A stretch of 64,000 nt of DNA from an uncultured Oscillospiraceae bacterium (GCA_934589705.1 CAKTOH010000001.1:1-64000); one strand, 5' to 3'. Positions 7,242-16,207 are shown, counted from the first letter of the stretch. The notes: generated by a model from the sequence alone, not told the origin. Numbers and translations: made by a program.

Positions 7242-7724
7242 ATGACGATTCTTGTCTTTTCCGATTCTCATTCCAGCCTGGGCTTTATGCGCCGGTGCAT
7301 GGAATTCGTCCGCCCGGACGGGGTGATCCATCTGGGGGACTATTTTGACGACGGGGAAGTGATCCGGGAGGAAAATCCCGGCATTCCCTTTTATCAGGTG
7401 CCGGGAAACTGTGATCGGTACCGCTGCCCGCCGGATCAGCCGGAGATTCTCATCGATCGGATCTTCGGGGTGGATTTCTACCTGACCCACGGGCACAGGC
7501 ATCATGTGAAGCTGGGCATCGGGGCGCTGCTGCAAAGCGCCCGGACGGCGAAAGTCCAGGCGGTGCTCTACGGCCATACCCACATATCCGACTGCCATCG
7601 GGAAGACGATGGCCTGTGGGTGCTCAATCCCGGCAGCTGCGGCTATGGCGGAAGTGCCGGTATCGTCGAAATCCGAAACGGCGTCATCACGGACTGCCGC
7701 CTGGTCAAGGATTCTGATTTTTAA
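7242..7724 (+). CDS. MJ0936/YfcE-type metallophosphoesterase
   Basis: About 160 residues with the calcineurin-like motif set: DSH near 7, GDYFDD near 32, GNCD near 56, GHRHH near 85 and GHTH near 111. These bind the two metals of small phosphodiesterases. I prefer the ATG at 7242 (MTILVFSDSH, the usual N-terminus, with GAGGAAG upstream) over the one at 7221. In Clostridia such genes often follow rdgB, but here it stands alone behind an extended -10 promoter. Substrate unknown. It converges on the next gene with a 4-nt overlap. Confidence 0.85.
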   Translation: MTILVFSDSHSSLGFMRRCMEFVRPDGVIHLGDYFDDGEVIREENPGIPFYQVPGNCDRYRCPPDQPEILIDRIFGVDFYLTHGHRHHVKLGIGALLQSARTAKVQAVLYGHTHISDCHREDDGLWVLNPGSCGYGGSAGIVEIRNGVITDCRLVKDSDF

Positions 7725-7891
7725 CTCATGGTGAAAAGAAACAGCATGGCACTGAGAAAGCCGATGACGGATACCACCGCCGTCACGGCATCCAGCACCT
7801 TCTGCCGGTAGTATTCCCGGCTGGCGCCATTGGGATACTTGGGGTGATAGACATAGAGCTCCCGGTGGTTTTTTCTGACTGTGCGCTTCAT
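7721..7891 (-). CDS. Small one-pass membrane protein, unknown
   Basis: The protein has 56 residues: a basic N-terminus, then a tyrosine-rich segment (ELYVYHPKYPNGASREYYRQK) and a C-terminal membrane helix (VVSVIGFLSAMLFLFTM). GGAGGT lies seven bases before the ATG at 7891, which selects that start over 7906. Its 3' end overlaps the convergent phosphodiesterase by 4 nt. Confidence 0.6.
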   Translation of the reverse strand: MKRTVRKNHRELYVYHPKYPNGASREYYRQKVLDAVTAVVSVIGFLSAMLFLFTMS

Positions 7892-7992
7892 AAAATGTAC
7901 CTCCATGTTTTTTCTACAGTATAAGATGGTTCAGGTACAATAAAACGGACGAATTGCCTTTTCTTAAATTTTTCTGAATTCCCGGTCTTCCC

Positions 7993-8021
7993 TTGCGGGA
8001 ATTGGCCGGATATGCTATAAT
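7993..8021 (+). promoter_or_regulatory. Promoter of the 8046 gene
   Basis: TTGCGG, 17-bp spacer, TATAAT, followed by GGAGGTGG before the ATG. Confidence 0.75.
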
Positions 8022-8045
8022 TAGCAAAAACTTTGGAGGTGGATT

Positions 8046-8444
8046 ATGGAAAATCCCGGAACTTCTACCGGAACCGGCCTGTCCGGTATGGACAAGGCCA
8101 AGCAGACAGTTGGAAAGATCAATCATGTGATCAGCACGATCGGCACTTGGCTGTTCCGACTGAGAAAGCCGGTAATGGCGGCGCCTGTGGTGTACTATGC
8201 CGTGAAGCTGGCTCAGTATAACCGGATCCATCTGCCGGAGCAGGTAGGTGTGAATCTGCAATCCACCGGGGAATTTGCCCAGTATATCAGCCGGGATCTG
8301 GCAGTAATGGGGCCGCTTGCGCTGACGGGCGGCTGCCTGATTCTGATGTTCTGCTCCCGGAAGGCCATGTATTCCTGGGCCATCAGTATTTTTACGCTGG
8401 CACTGCCATTGCTGCTTCTGCTGAGCAATGCCTATCCCACCTGA
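8046..8444 (+). CDS. Membrane protein, unknown
   Basis: The 132 residues have a Gly/Thr-rich N-terminus, an amphipathic basic stretch, and three likely membrane helices (about 44-55; 88-103, LALTGGCLILMFC; 109-128). It has its own promoter and a strong site (GGAGGTGG). Monocistronic. I recognise no family. Confidence 0.65.
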   Translation: MENPGTSTGTGLSGMDKAKQTVGKINHVISTIGTWLFRLRKPVMAAPVVYYAVKLAQYNRIHLPEQVGVNLQSTGEFAQYISRDLAVMGPLALTGGCLILMFCSRKAMYSWAISIFTLALPLLLLLSNAYPT

Positions 8445-8530
8445 GAGAATTTGTGAATTCTGTCGAAAAATTATTGTCAAATTGTTCAAGGTTTCTTCAC
8501 CAATTACCAAATCCTTCTGGTATACTAAAG

Positions 8531-8674
8531 GTACACAGCGGGAAGCGATGAGGGAAACCGATGCCGCGGAAATATTCGCGGATAACCCGACGGCGTACCT
8601 GTGACACATGGCGTCCCGGATAGAGATAGGAAAATGAAACACGGCGGCTCAATTCTGAGCCGCCGTATATTTTC
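8531..8674 (+). ncRNA. Candidate structured non-coding RNA
   Basis: An extended -10 (TGGTATACT, ending 8526) and a strong terminator (8641-8674, stem ACGGCGGCTCA/TGAGCCGCCGT) bracket about 145 nt with no plausible reading frame. Internally GTAC (8531) can pair with GTAC (8595), enclosing CCGCG-gaaatatt-CGCGG and purine-rich segments (GGGAAGCGATGAGGGAAACC) typical of structured RNAs. I could not match it to a known riboswitch or sRNA class from memory. Confidence 0.5.
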
Positions 8675-8683
8675 GGTTTTCCG

Positions 8684-8713
8684 GCAAAAAAGCGGGTGCC
8701 CGGTGGGCACCCG
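8684..8713 (-). terminator. Terminator of pgsA
   Basis: Read on the minus strand: GCGGGTGCCC, 3-nt loop, GGGCACCCGC, then TTTTTT. Confidence 0.85.
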
Positions 8714-8725
8714 CTAAATTCATTT

Positions 8726-9304
8726 TCAGCGTTCGATATCCTGAACCTTGACTTCCTTGCCGAAGTAGGCATGGAGATAACTGATAAAGGAAATTGCCAA
8801 AAATACGCTGTCGATCACCGCAATGCAGTTCACGGCGGTGCCGGGCATCCCAGGAAGCAGCACCAGGGCAATCAGACTGACGAACAGCACCGTGGTGCAG
8901 ACCTTTCCGGCCATCAGTGCCCCGGGAAGCATTTTCCCCCGGCGCAGGAACAGAACCCCCAAAGCCAACTGAACAAGCTCCTTCACCACCAGCAGGGCAA
9001 GTACGGGATAGAGCACCGGATATTTCAGGCTCAGGCACAGGGTCAGAGTCAGCTGGGTCAGCTTATCCGCCAGAGGATCCAGCATTTTGCCCAGGGTCGT
9101 GATCATGTTGTATTTCCGGGCGATTTTTCCGTCGATCATGTCCGTCAGGCAGGATACCGCCAGAATGCACCCGGCAAGAATGTATTGTTCCCGGGTCTCG
9201 GCGTGAAGATATATGGAAACATACACCGGAATCAGCACCAGCCGGAACAGGCTCAGCAGATTGGGGATGCTCCAGATATCCTTTTTCCAGTTCTTGTAAA
9301 GCAC
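8726..9304 (-). CDS. pgsA: CDP-alcohol phosphatidyltransferase (PgsA-like)
   Basis: This 192-residue integral membrane enzyme carries the family motif D-G-x2-A-R-x8-G-x3-D-x3-D (DGKIARKYNMITTLGKMLDPLAD). It should transfer a phosphatidyl group from CDP-diacylglycerol to glycerol-3-phosphate, the first step to phosphatidylglycerol. A cardiolipin-synthase-like role cannot be excluded. The open frame extends to 9376, but a consensus promoter (-35 at 9367-9372, -10 at 9344-9349) lies inside that extension. I therefore place the start at GTG 9304, six bases after GGGAGGTG. Confidence 0.85.
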   Translation of the reverse strand: MLYKNWKKDIWSIPNLLSLFRLVLIPVYVSIYLHAETREQYILAGCILAVSCLTDMIDGKIARKYNMITTLGKMLDPLADKLTQLTLTLCLSLKYPVLYPVLALLVVKELVQLALGVLFLRRGKMLPGALMAGKVCTTVLFVSLIALVLLPGMPGTAVNCIAVIDSVFLAISFISYLHAYFGKEVKVQDIER

Positions 9305-9343
9305 GCAGCACACCTCCCGCATACGCATTATGTCTTTAGCAGT

Positions 9344-9372
9344 ATTATAAGCAATTGTGCTGGCTTTATCAA
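9344..9372 (-). promoter_or_regulatory. Promoter of pgsA
   Basis: Minus strand TTGATA, 17-bp spacer, TATAAT. Confidence 0.8.
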
Positions 9373-9405
9373 GCATATCCTGCCAAAACCGTTAAAAATT
9401 TACAA

Positions 9406-9945
9406 TTAGGGCTTGACGCGCTTCTGCCCTCGGGTGGCTGCCAGAGGATACTGCCGGGTCAGAGCCTGCCAGGTTTTCCGATCCAACCGGCGGGTCTGAG
9501 GCAGACCGTGAAGCTGCTGAAAGGCGGAAAGGGAATCGGCGGTGCTTTCATCCAGCGTGCCGGAGCGGGAGGGCTGGGGGATACCGGGATACCGTTGGGA
9601 CAGGGTTTCCAGCATCCACTGGGCAAGGCCTACGTTGGGATGGCTTTCTCCCAGGCAGACGGATTGGCCGGGATTCCATATTACAGGAAGGGCAGGCGCA
9701 GCCTCAATTTCTGCCAGAGCCGGCGCATAGGCCGCGACGATGGCTTCCCAGGTAGGCAGGTCGGTGATGCCCGTCACAGGTAAGCCATGGGTGCGCTGGA
9801 AAGCGGCTACAGCCTCCATCGTCTCCGGGCCGTAGATTCCGTCTGGAATCAGGCTGCATTCCTGCCCCGCGGCAGCGGCGATGACCTGGAGCATGGTTTG
9901 CAGACTGCGGATGGGCTGGCCGAGAAAGGATTCCGGTGGTCTCAT
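9406..9945 (-). CDS. Double peptidoglycan-binding-domain protein
   Basis: About 179 residues with two PG_binding_1 repeats. The first is around 10-70 (DGIYGPETMEAVAAFQRTHGLPVTG) and the second around 95-165 (LDESTADSLSAFQQLHGLPQT). No catalytic domain or signal peptide is seen. The ATG at 9945 has GGAGG upstream and overlaps the preceding SpoIID-type gene by 4 nt; the frame upstream of it is out-of-frame coding of that gene. The context suggests a spore cortex or coat role, which is inference. Confidence 0.82.
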   Translation of the reverse strand: MRPPESFLGQPIRSLQTMLQVIAAAAGQECSLIPDGIYGPETMEAVAAFQRTHGLPVTGITDLPTWEAIVAAYAPALAEIEAAPALPVIWNPGQSVCLGESHPNVGLAQWMLETLSQRYPGIPQPSRSGTLDESTADSLSAFQQLHGLPQTRRLDRKTWQALTRQYPLAATRGQKRVKP

Positions 9946-11165
9946 CTGGGTGCCTCCTGTCTGACCGGATCCTGCTGCCCGGCCCGTAGATTCTTCCCTG
10001 GAAACTGGGTCATGGTGCTTGTGGTCGCATAGCGGCTTCTGGGGCTGCCATTCCCCTGAATGGCGGAGGTGTAGGGGAACAGGGTAGGATCCCACCAGGT
10101 GGCAGTCTCAATGCCGGAGAACTGGTCATAGATGGCCTCCCAGGTTGCGTAGTTGACGGCACCGGTCTGGGGCAGACCGAACCGCCGCTGGGCGGCGATT
10201 ACCGCGTTCCGGGTCTGGGAGCCGAAAATACCGTCTACCGTCAGGCTGGGAATCTCCGGGATGTAGGCTGCCAGCACGCTCAGCATATACTGGAGGTGCT
10301 CCACCCGAACGCCTCGGTCGCCGAACTGGATGGGTCGGGAATGGGCCCAGTTGATGGCATAGTACTTTTGCCCCTGACTGCGCAGCTCGGCAAGCCTGGT
10401 GACGGCAACATAGAGCCGCACCATGGCGTACCAGGTAGCCCGCCCCACAATGCCGTCTACGGCAAGATTGAAGACCTCCTGGAACCGGATAACGGCGGCC
10501 TCGGTCTGGGCTCCGAAGATTCCGTCCACCTGGGCAATTTTCGGAATGGCCGGATAGGCCTGGGAGATCCGGTTGAGCATCACCTGAACCACCACCACGC
10601 TGGGGCCGGTGGTGCCCCGGCGAAGCACCCCGGGGTAGGAGGTGGTGATGCCCTGCACCGGAGCATTGGTCACGATTTCCACGTCGCCATAGTAGCTGCG
10701 CAGAATCTCCGTGGAGGTGAAGCCTTGCCGGGCAAGATTCTGGCTGCCCCATTGACTTAGGCCATCACAGGTGACGGTGGTGCCGTTGCAGAATTTGGCG
10801 GCCAGAGGCTCCACAGAGCCCGGACGTCGGAGATAGCTGGTATACAGCTCATCCACAAGCCGGGAGATGTTCTCAAAATAGCTGCGGCCATTGACAAAAA
10901 ACTGGTCGTAGGCGGTGGAGTTGGTGATATCGAAATCATAGCCCCGGCTCCGGTAGAACTCCGTATATACCCGGTTCAGGGCAAAGGAAACAATGGCAAG
11001 AATGTTTGCCCGGAGGGCACTTTCCTCCCAGGTGGGATAGACTTCGGAGGAGGCCACATTCTTTACATAATCGGCAAAGCTCACCGTCACATTGGCCGCG
11101 TCAGAATCCGGCGGCCCCAGGTGGACGGTGATCCGCTGGGGGATGTAGGGCGTGACTTGGGGCAT
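9942..11165 (-). CDS. SpoIID-type domain plus two peptidoglycan-binding domains
   Basis: The 407-residue protein has an N-terminal SpoIID/LytB-like region (about 30-175; TWEESALRANILAIVSFALNR, FCNGTTVTCDGLSQWGSQ). Two PG_binding_1 repeats follow (about 190-250, DGIFGAQTEAAVIRFQEVF; about 285-345, DGIFGSQTRNAVIAAQRRFG). SpoIID enzymes cleave denuded glycan strands during engulfment and germination. No signal peptide is visible, so it may act in the mother cell. It lies 10 nt after the preceding gene of a four-gene operon starting at 12075. Confidence 0.85.
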   Translation of the reverse strand: MPQVTPYIPQRITVHLGPPDSDAANVTVSFADYVKNVASSEVYPTWEESALRANILAIVSFALNRVYTEFYRSRGYDFDITNSTAYDQFFVNGRSYFENISRLVDELYTSYLRRPGSVEPLAAKFCNGTTVTCDGLSQWGSQNLARQGFTSTEILRSYYGDVEIVTNAPVQGITTSYPGVLRRGTTGPSVVVVQVMLNRISQAYPAIPKIAQVDGIFGAQTEAAVIRFQEVFNLAVDGIVGRATWYAMVRLYVAVTRLAELRSQGQKYYAINWAHSRPIQFGDRGVRVEHLQYMLSVLAAYIPEIPSLTVDGIFGSQTRNAVIAAQRRFGLPQTGAVNYATWEAIYDQFSGIETATWWDPTLFPYTSAIQGNGSPRSRYATTSTMTQFPGKNLRAGQQDPVRQEAPR

Positions 11166-11175
11166 AGACTACCTC

Positions 11176-11556
11176 CTAGAGATTCTGGGGCGGCGTATCA
11201 AAGACCACCGTCTGATCCCAGGCATCCGGCAGTTCGGACAGGGGAATCATTTCCAGATTCTGAACGGTGGTGGTTCCGGCAAAGACCTGAAGATTCTCCG
11301 CCTCGGTCTGCTCGTAGCCTGCCAGATGGGCGTAGAGATTCACTACCGCATAGGGTCGTTCCGGCGGGTCAGGAGACTGGCTCTCCGACAGCGGGGGAAC
11401 GGAAATGGGGATAGGGTTGATTTTCCCGTTTTCATTGGTCAGTCCCATGGCGACGGCGGTTCCGTCGGCAGCGGTGATGACGATGGCAACATTTTTCAGA
11501 GGATATTGCGCCGTGCTTGTATAGGCACGCACCTGTATGTAACCGGTTGCGGACAT
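11176..11556 (-). CDS. Protein with carboxypeptidase-regulatory-like beta domain
   Basis: The 126 residues begin SATGYIQVRAYTSTAQYPLKNVAIVIT, the pattern of small prealbumin/carboxypeptidase-regulatory beta-sandwiches found in surface and spore proteins. A proline/serine linker and a C-terminal acidic tail follow. GGAG is placed well before the ATG at 11556. It sits directly upstream of the SpoIID/PG-binding gene. The specific role is unknown. Confidence 0.7.
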   Translation of the reverse strand: MSATGYIQVRAYTSTAQYPLKNVAIVITAADGTAVAMGLTNENGKINPIPISVPPLSESQSPDPPERPYAVVNLYAHLAGYEQTEAENLQVFAGTTTVQNLEMIPLSELPDAWDQTVVFDTPPQNL

Positions 11557-11646
11557 GGCTTCCACTCCTTTCATACTTCGGATTAGTCTATGCGCAGTGG
11601 GGAATTTTTGTGAAAGCGGCGCAGGATTTGCCTGCACCGCCTTACC

Positions 11647-12075
11647 TTACAAATACCCCTGCATCTGCCGGATATTTGCGGTTTCGCAATCCAGCAGCTT
11701 CTGGGATACCATTTGCACCTGGGAGTCCGAGCTTGGAAACTGGTGAAGATTCTTCAGCCCCTTGACCATGCCCCGGGTATTGCCCTGAATCATCATGTCC
11801 GCAATTTTGGAGTCGGTATTCCGTCCATGAAGCTTCATCCGGGTCATCATGTCCGTCATCATCCGCGCCCCCGGATCCAGCTCTTTTAGCTCCCAGCCCC
11901 GCTGGGAGGCGATGGTGTGCGCCTCTGTTTCAATGGAGTCGTATTCCCGGAGCTGGGATTCCAGAGCCTTCCGCAGGGACGGGCGCATACTGGTATCCAG
12001 AACGCTTCGGATGCCGGTTTGCCCCATTTGAGCGGTTTTTACCACGCTGGACAGAATTTCCTTGCTGTTTTTCAT
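11647..12075 (-). CDS. Helical protein, possibly a DUF2383-like four-helix bundle
   Basis: The 142 residues are predicted mostly helical with no signal. Typical segments are LRKALESQLREYDSIETEAHTIASQRGW and Met-rich MMTDMMTRMKL. The size and pattern recall four-helix-bundle spore or stress proteins, but I cannot confirm a family. It is the first gene of the minus-strand operon ending at 9406, with GGGTGAT upstream of the ATG. Confidence 0.65.
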   Translation of the reverse strand: MKNSKEILSSVVKTAQMGQTGIRSVLDTSMRPSLRKALESQLREYDSIETEAHTIASQRGWELKELDPGARMMTDMMTRMKLHGRNTDSKIADMMIQGNTRGMVKGLKNLHQFPSSDSQVQMVSQKLLDCETANIRQMQGYL

Positions 12076-12153
12076 CTTCGATCACCCCTATCAGTATGCA
12101 CATTTTTACTATCGACATACATAGGATGATAAGGTGAAGGGATGTGGTCAATG

Positions 12154-13962
12154 ATGTGCGCGATTGCAGGTATAATCGGATTACCGGCAGACGAGAAAAC
12201 CCTGGGCGCCATGCTCCGGTCCATGCACCGCCGTGGGCCGGACGCGGAAGGAATTTACGAAACCGCAGAGGCAATTGTGCTCCATTCCCGGCTGATTATC
12301 CGGGATCCGGAGGGCGGAAAGCAGCCCATGCACCTGGCCTGGGCAGGAGAAAAATACACCATCGTCTACAACGGCGAGCTCTACAACACGGAGGAGATCC
12401 GAAAGGAGCTGGAAGAAGCCGGACATACCTTCCTGGGCTATTCCGATACGGAGGTGGTGCTGCACGCCTACGCCCAGTTCGGGGAAGGGTGCCTTTCCCG
12501 GTTCAACGGCATTTTCGCCTTCGGCATCTGGGAGGAAAACCGGAAACGGCTGTTTTTGGCAAGAGACCGGATTGGCGTCAAACCCCTGTTTTATATGCGC
12601 CATGCAGGCGGTCTGCTCTTCGCCTCGGAGATGAAAACCATTCTGGAATACCCAACCGTTCAGGCAAGGCTGGACGAACAGGGGGCGGCCCAGCTGATTC
12701 TCCTGGGCCCCGGGCGCCTGCCGGGCAGCGGTGTTTTCCGGGATATGGCGGAAATCGAGCCCGGCTGCTTCGCATTTTACGAAGACGGCAGACTGAATGG
12801 GAGGCGGTACTGGAAACTGACCGACGGAGAGCACCGGGAGAGCTTCGGCGAAACCCTGGAGCACGTCCGATTTCTGGTGACGGATGCCATTCGGCGGCAG
12901 ATGGTTTCCGACGAGCCCGTGGGCACCTTCCTGTCCGGCGGTCTGGATTCCAGCATCATTACGGCTGTCTGCGCCGGGGAGGAGGCAAAGGGGGGAAGAG
13001 CCCTGAAAACCTTCTCCGTAGACTATTCAAACAACGAACGGTATTTCCAGGCCAATCCGTTCCAGCCGGAGGCAGACAGCGCCTACATTGACGTCATGGT
13101 CAGCGCCTTCGGCACGGAGCAGCATCTGACCGTACTGACCCCGGAGGATCTGTGCCAGGCTTTGGAAGATGCTACCATCGCTCGGGATTTGCCGGGGATG
13201 GCGGATGTGGACTTTTCTCTGCTGGCCTTCTGCGGCCGCATCCGGAAGCACACCAAAGTGGCTCTGTCCGGAGAGTGCGCCGATGAGATTTTCGGAGGCT
13301 ATCCCTGGTATCGGGATCCGGAGGTGCGCTCCCGAACGGGCTTCCCCTGGGCTCAGAACACCGTCCAGCGAGCCTCGGTGCTTCTGGGATGGGATAGGAA
13401 CCGAAGTGAGGAATTCGTAATGGATGCCTACCGTCAGACCTGCCGGGAAAGTGATATTCTTCCGGGTACATCTGCGCTGGAAACCCGGATGAAGGAAATG
13501 GTGAACCTGAATTTCCGCTGGTTCATGCAGACCCTTCTTGACCGGAAGGACAGAATGAGCATGTACCACGGTCTGGAGGTTCGGGTGCCCTTCTGCGACT
13601 GGCGGATTGCCGAGTATCTGTACGGGGTACCCTGGGAGTTCAAGGAGCATCAGGGCAAAGAAAAGGGCCTTCTTCGGGCGGCAATGACGGGTCTGCTGCC
13701 GGAGGAAGTCCTCTGGCGGAAAAAGAGTCCCTATCCCAAGACCTTCGACCCCCATTATGCGGATTTGATTGCCGCCCGGTTCCGGCAGCTGATGGAATCT
13801 GACAGTCCGGTCTGGAGCATGGTACGAAAGGAAGCCCTCGTAGAAATCCTGTCCGGGGATTCTCCCTGGCCCTGGTACGGGCAGCTGATGAGAAGGCCTC
13901 AGATTATGGCTTATTTCTTGCAGCTGGATGTGTGGCTGCGGCATTACCGGGTAGAAATTTAA
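12154..13962 (+). CDS. asnB: Asparagine synthase (glutamine-hydrolysing)
   Basis: About 602 residues. The start at 12154 leaves Cys as residue 2 (MCAIAGIIG), the catalytic nucleophile of class II glutaminase domains (about 2-210). The synthetase domain follows, with the pyrophosphate motif SGGLDSS near 263. The enzyme makes asparagine from aspartate, glutamine and ATP. It stands alone here, divergent from the PG-binding operon; a second, shorter asparagine synthase (526 residues) starts the purine operon at 30709. Length fits the Bacillus AsnB group. Confidence 0.9.
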   Translation: MCAIAGIIGLPADEKTLGAMLRSMHRRGPDAEGIYETAEAIVLHSRLIIRDPEGGKQPMHLAWAGEKYTIVYNGELYNTEEIRKELEEAGHTFLGYSDTEVVLHAYAQFGEGCLSRFNGIFAFGIWEENRKRLFLARDRIGVKPLFYMRHAGGLLFASEMKTILEYPTVQARLDEQGAAQLILLGPGRLPGSGVFRDMAEIEPGCFAFYEDGRLNGRRYWKLTDGEHRESFGETLEHVRFLVTDAIRRQMVSDEPVGTFLSGGLDSSIITAVCAGEEAKGGRALKTFSVDYSNNERYFQANPFQPEADSAYIDVMVSAFGTEQHLTVLTPEDLCQALEDATIARDLPGMADVDFSLLAFCGRIRKHTKVALSGECADEIFGGYPWYRDPEVRSRTGFPWAQNTVQRASVLLGWDRNRSEEFVMDAYRQTCRESDILPGTSALETRMKEMVNLNFRWFMQTLLDRKDRMSMYHGLEVRVPFCDWRIAEYLYGVPWEFKEHQGKEKGLLRAAMTGLLPEEVLWRKKSPYPKTFDPHYADLIAARFRQLMESDSPVWSMVRKEALVEILSGDSPWPWYGQLMRRPQIMAYFLQLDVWLRHYRVEI

Positions 13963-13973
13963 CACCGATTTGA

Positions 13974-14002
13974 TTGACGGACAGAGTAAAATGTGGTAAA
14001 AT
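13974..14002 (+). promoter_or_regulatory. Promoter of pyk
   Basis: TTGACG, 17-bp spacer, TAAAAT, 48 nt before the ATG. Confidence 0.8.
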
Positions 14003-14050
14003 TGCGCCGTATACGAAAATCAAGAAGCACAAGAGATTCGGGAGGTTTTT

Positions 14051-15463
14051 ATGAGAAAAACGAAAATTATCTGCACCATCGGCCCCTCCAGTGAAAATGA
14101 AGAAACTCTGACCCAAATGTGCCTGGCCGGCATGAACGTGGCCCGGCTGAATTTCTCTCATGGCAGCCATGAGGAGCATGAAAAGAAGATCGAGCTTATC
14201 AAGAAGGTTCGCCGGAAGCTGGGTCTGCCCATTGCCATTATGCTGGATACCAAGGGCCCGGAGTACCGGATCCGCACCTTTGAAAGCGGCAAGGTGACCA
14301 TTGCCGACGGCAGCGATTTTACCTTCACCACCGATGAGATTGTCGGCGACGAGACCAAGGTCGCCGTGAACTACAAGGCTTTGCATAAGGAGCTGAAGCC
14401 CGGCGACACCGTCACCGTCAACAACGGTATGGTCAAATTCCAGGTTCAGGCCATCCAGGGTCACGACATCCACTGTAAGTGCCTGGTGGGCGGCGTTCTC
14501 AGCGACCGGAAGAGCATGTCCTTCCCCAATAAGGTCATGTCCGGCCCCTACCTCAGCGAGCAGGATAAGTCAGATATCCTCTTTGGTATCAAGCACGGCG
14601 TGGACTTTATTGCCGCCTCCTTTGTCTCCACAAAGCAGGATGTGCTGGATATCCAGGCTCTGCTGGACGAAAACGGCGGCAGCGACATTGAGATCATCGC
14701 CAAAATTGAGAACCAGTCCGGCGTGGACAACGTGACGGAGATCTGCTCTGCCTGCGGCGGCATTATGATCGCCCGGGGCGACCTGGGTGTGGAGATTCCC
14801 TATGTGGAGGTGCCCGCAGTTCAGAAGAAGCTGACCCGGATGTGCCGGATGCTGGGCAAGCGGGTCATCACCGCTACGGAAATGCTGGAATCCATGATTC
14901 AGAACCCCCGTCCCACCCGGGCAGAGATTTCCGACGTAGCCAATGCGGTCTATGACGGCACCTCCTGTGTCATGCTCTCCGGCGAGTCTGCCGCGGGCAA
15001 GTACCCGGTGGAGGCGGTGAAGGCCATGGCTGAAATCGCCGAGTATACCGAGCAGCACACGGATTATAAGCATCGTTTCCACACCACGGAATTCGTGGGT
15101 GAGAGCAATCTGGACTGCATTTCCCACGCGGTTTGCTCCATGGCCATTGATGTGAACGCCAAGGCCATTGTGGTCTGCTCTGTCAGCGGCAAGACCGCCA
15201 TGCTGGTCAGCCGGTTCCGCACGCCTGTGGACATCATCGGCATGACCACCGACCGGAAGATCTGGCGGCGGCTGTCCATGAGCTGGGGCGTAACTCCGGT
15301 GATGGCAGATCAGTTCCCCAGCATGGAGGTCATGTTCTACTACGCCAAGAAGGAAGCCACCCGGGTGCTGAACCTTCAGCCCGGCGACAACCTGGTGCTC
15401 ACCGGTGGTCCGGTGAACGGCGAGTGCGGCAACACCAATACCATGAAGATCGAAACCGTCTAA
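14051..15463 (+). CDS. pyk: Pyruvate kinase
   Basis: The 470 residues converting phosphoenolpyruvate and ADP to pyruvate and ATP carry NVARLNFSHG near 29, DTKGPE near 65 (Glu here is typical of K+-dependent forms), the signature IIAKIENQSGVDN near 216 with the catalytic Lys, and TATEMLESMIQNPRPTRAE. It lacks the extra C-terminal PEP-utiliser-like domain of Bacillus Pyk. It has its own promoter and a strong terminator, so it is monocistronic. GGGAGG precedes the ATG. Confidence 0.95.
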   Translation: MRKTKIICTIGPSSENEETLTQMCLAGMNVARLNFSHGSHEEHEKKIELIKKVRRKLGLPIAIMLDTKGPEYRIRTFESGKVTIADGSDFTFTTDEIVGDETKVAVNYKALHKELKPGDTVTVNNGMVKFQVQAIQGHDIHCKCLVGGVLSDRKSMSFPNKVMSGPYLSEQDKSDILFGIKHGVDFIAASFVSTKQDVLDIQALLDENGGSDIEIIAKIENQSGVDNVTEICSACGGIMIARGDLGVEIPYVEVPAVQKKLTRMCRMLGKRVITATEMLESMIQNPRPTRAEISDVANAVYDGTSCVMLSGESAAGKYPVEAVKAMAEIAEYTEQHTDYKHRFHTTEFVGESNLDCISHAVCSMAIDVNAKAIVVCSVSGKTAMLVSRFRTPVDIIGMTTDRKIWRRLSMSWGVTPVMADQFPSMEVMFYYAKKEATRVLNLQPGDNLVLTGGPVNGECGNTNTMKIETV

Positions 15464-15470
15464 ATAGGAA

Positions 15471-15512
15471 CGCGGCTCCGGCGAATTTCGCCGGAGCCGC
15501 GCTTGCTTTTTA
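15471..15512 (+). terminator. Terminator of pyk
   Basis: Stem GCGGCTCCGGCG/CGCCGGAGCCGC with loop AATTT, then a T-rich tail. The -35 of the next promoter overlaps the tail. Confidence 0.9.
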
Positions 15513-15531
15513 GGATGATCTATGGTAGAAT
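15503..15531 (+). promoter_or_regulatory. Promoter of the GyrI-like gene
   Basis: TTGCTT, 17-bp spacer, TAGAAT. The -35 lies in the T tract of the pyk terminator. Confidence 0.65.
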
Positions 15532-15571
15532 GAAGCCGAACAAATCATCGAATATGATTGGAGGAATAATG

Positions 15572-16207
15572 ATGGCCTTTGATTTCAAGAAGGAATACAA
15601 GGAATTCTACCAGCCAAAGGGCAAGCCGGAGATCGTAGCGGTGCCCACCGCCAATTACATTGCCGTCCGGGGTCAGGGCGACCCAAACGAGGAAGGGGGA
15701 GCCTATCAGCAGGCCATCGGTGTTTTGTACGCCGTGGCCTACACCCTGAAAATGAGCTATAAGACGGACTACAAAATCCCCGGCTTTTTCGAATACGTCG
15801 TGCCGCCGCTGGAGGGCTTCTGGTGGCAGGAGGGCGTTGACGGCGGGGTGGATTACGGGAATAAGGCGGGATTTTCCTGGATTTCCGTCCTCCGTCTGCC
15901 GGATTTTGTGACACGCGCGGATTTTGACTGGGCGGTGGAAGCGGCGGCGAAAAAGAAGAAAATGAACTGCTCCTGTGCGGAATTTTTAACCGTAGAAGAG
16001 GGGCTGTGCGTACAGATGCTTCATGTGGGTTCCTACGATGAGGAACCGGCTGCCGTTGCCGCCATGGACGCTTTTCTGGAAGCCAATGGCTATGTCAACG
16101 ATTTCAGCGAAGGACGGCTTCACCACGAAATCTATCTGTCAGACCCCCGAAAGACCGCCCCGGAGAAGCGGAAAACCGTCATTCGTCATCCCATCAAAAA
16201 GGCCTGA
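15572..16207 (+). CDS. GyrI-like small-molecule-binding domain protein
   Basis: About 211 residues in the stand-alone GyrI-like/SHS2 fold class: MAFDFKKEYKEFYQPKGKPEIVAVP, YIAVRGQGDPNEEGG near 28, FWWQEG near 88 and HEIYLSDPRKTAPEK near the end. It has no DNA-binding domain. Such proteins bind or modify hydrophobic, often cationic compounds, but no ligand can be named. GGAGG lies seven bases before 15572. Confidence 0.85.
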   Translation: MAFDFKKEYKEFYQPKGKPEIVAVPTANYIAVRGQGDPNEEGGAYQQAIGVLYAVAYTLKMSYKTDYKIPGFFEYVVPPLEGFWWQEGVDGGVDYGNKAGFSWISVLRLPDFVTRADFDWAVEAAAKKKKMNCSCAEFLTVEEGLCVQMLHVGSYDEEPAAVAAMDAFLEANGYVNDFSEGRLHHEIYLSDPRKTAPEKRKTVIRHPIKKA

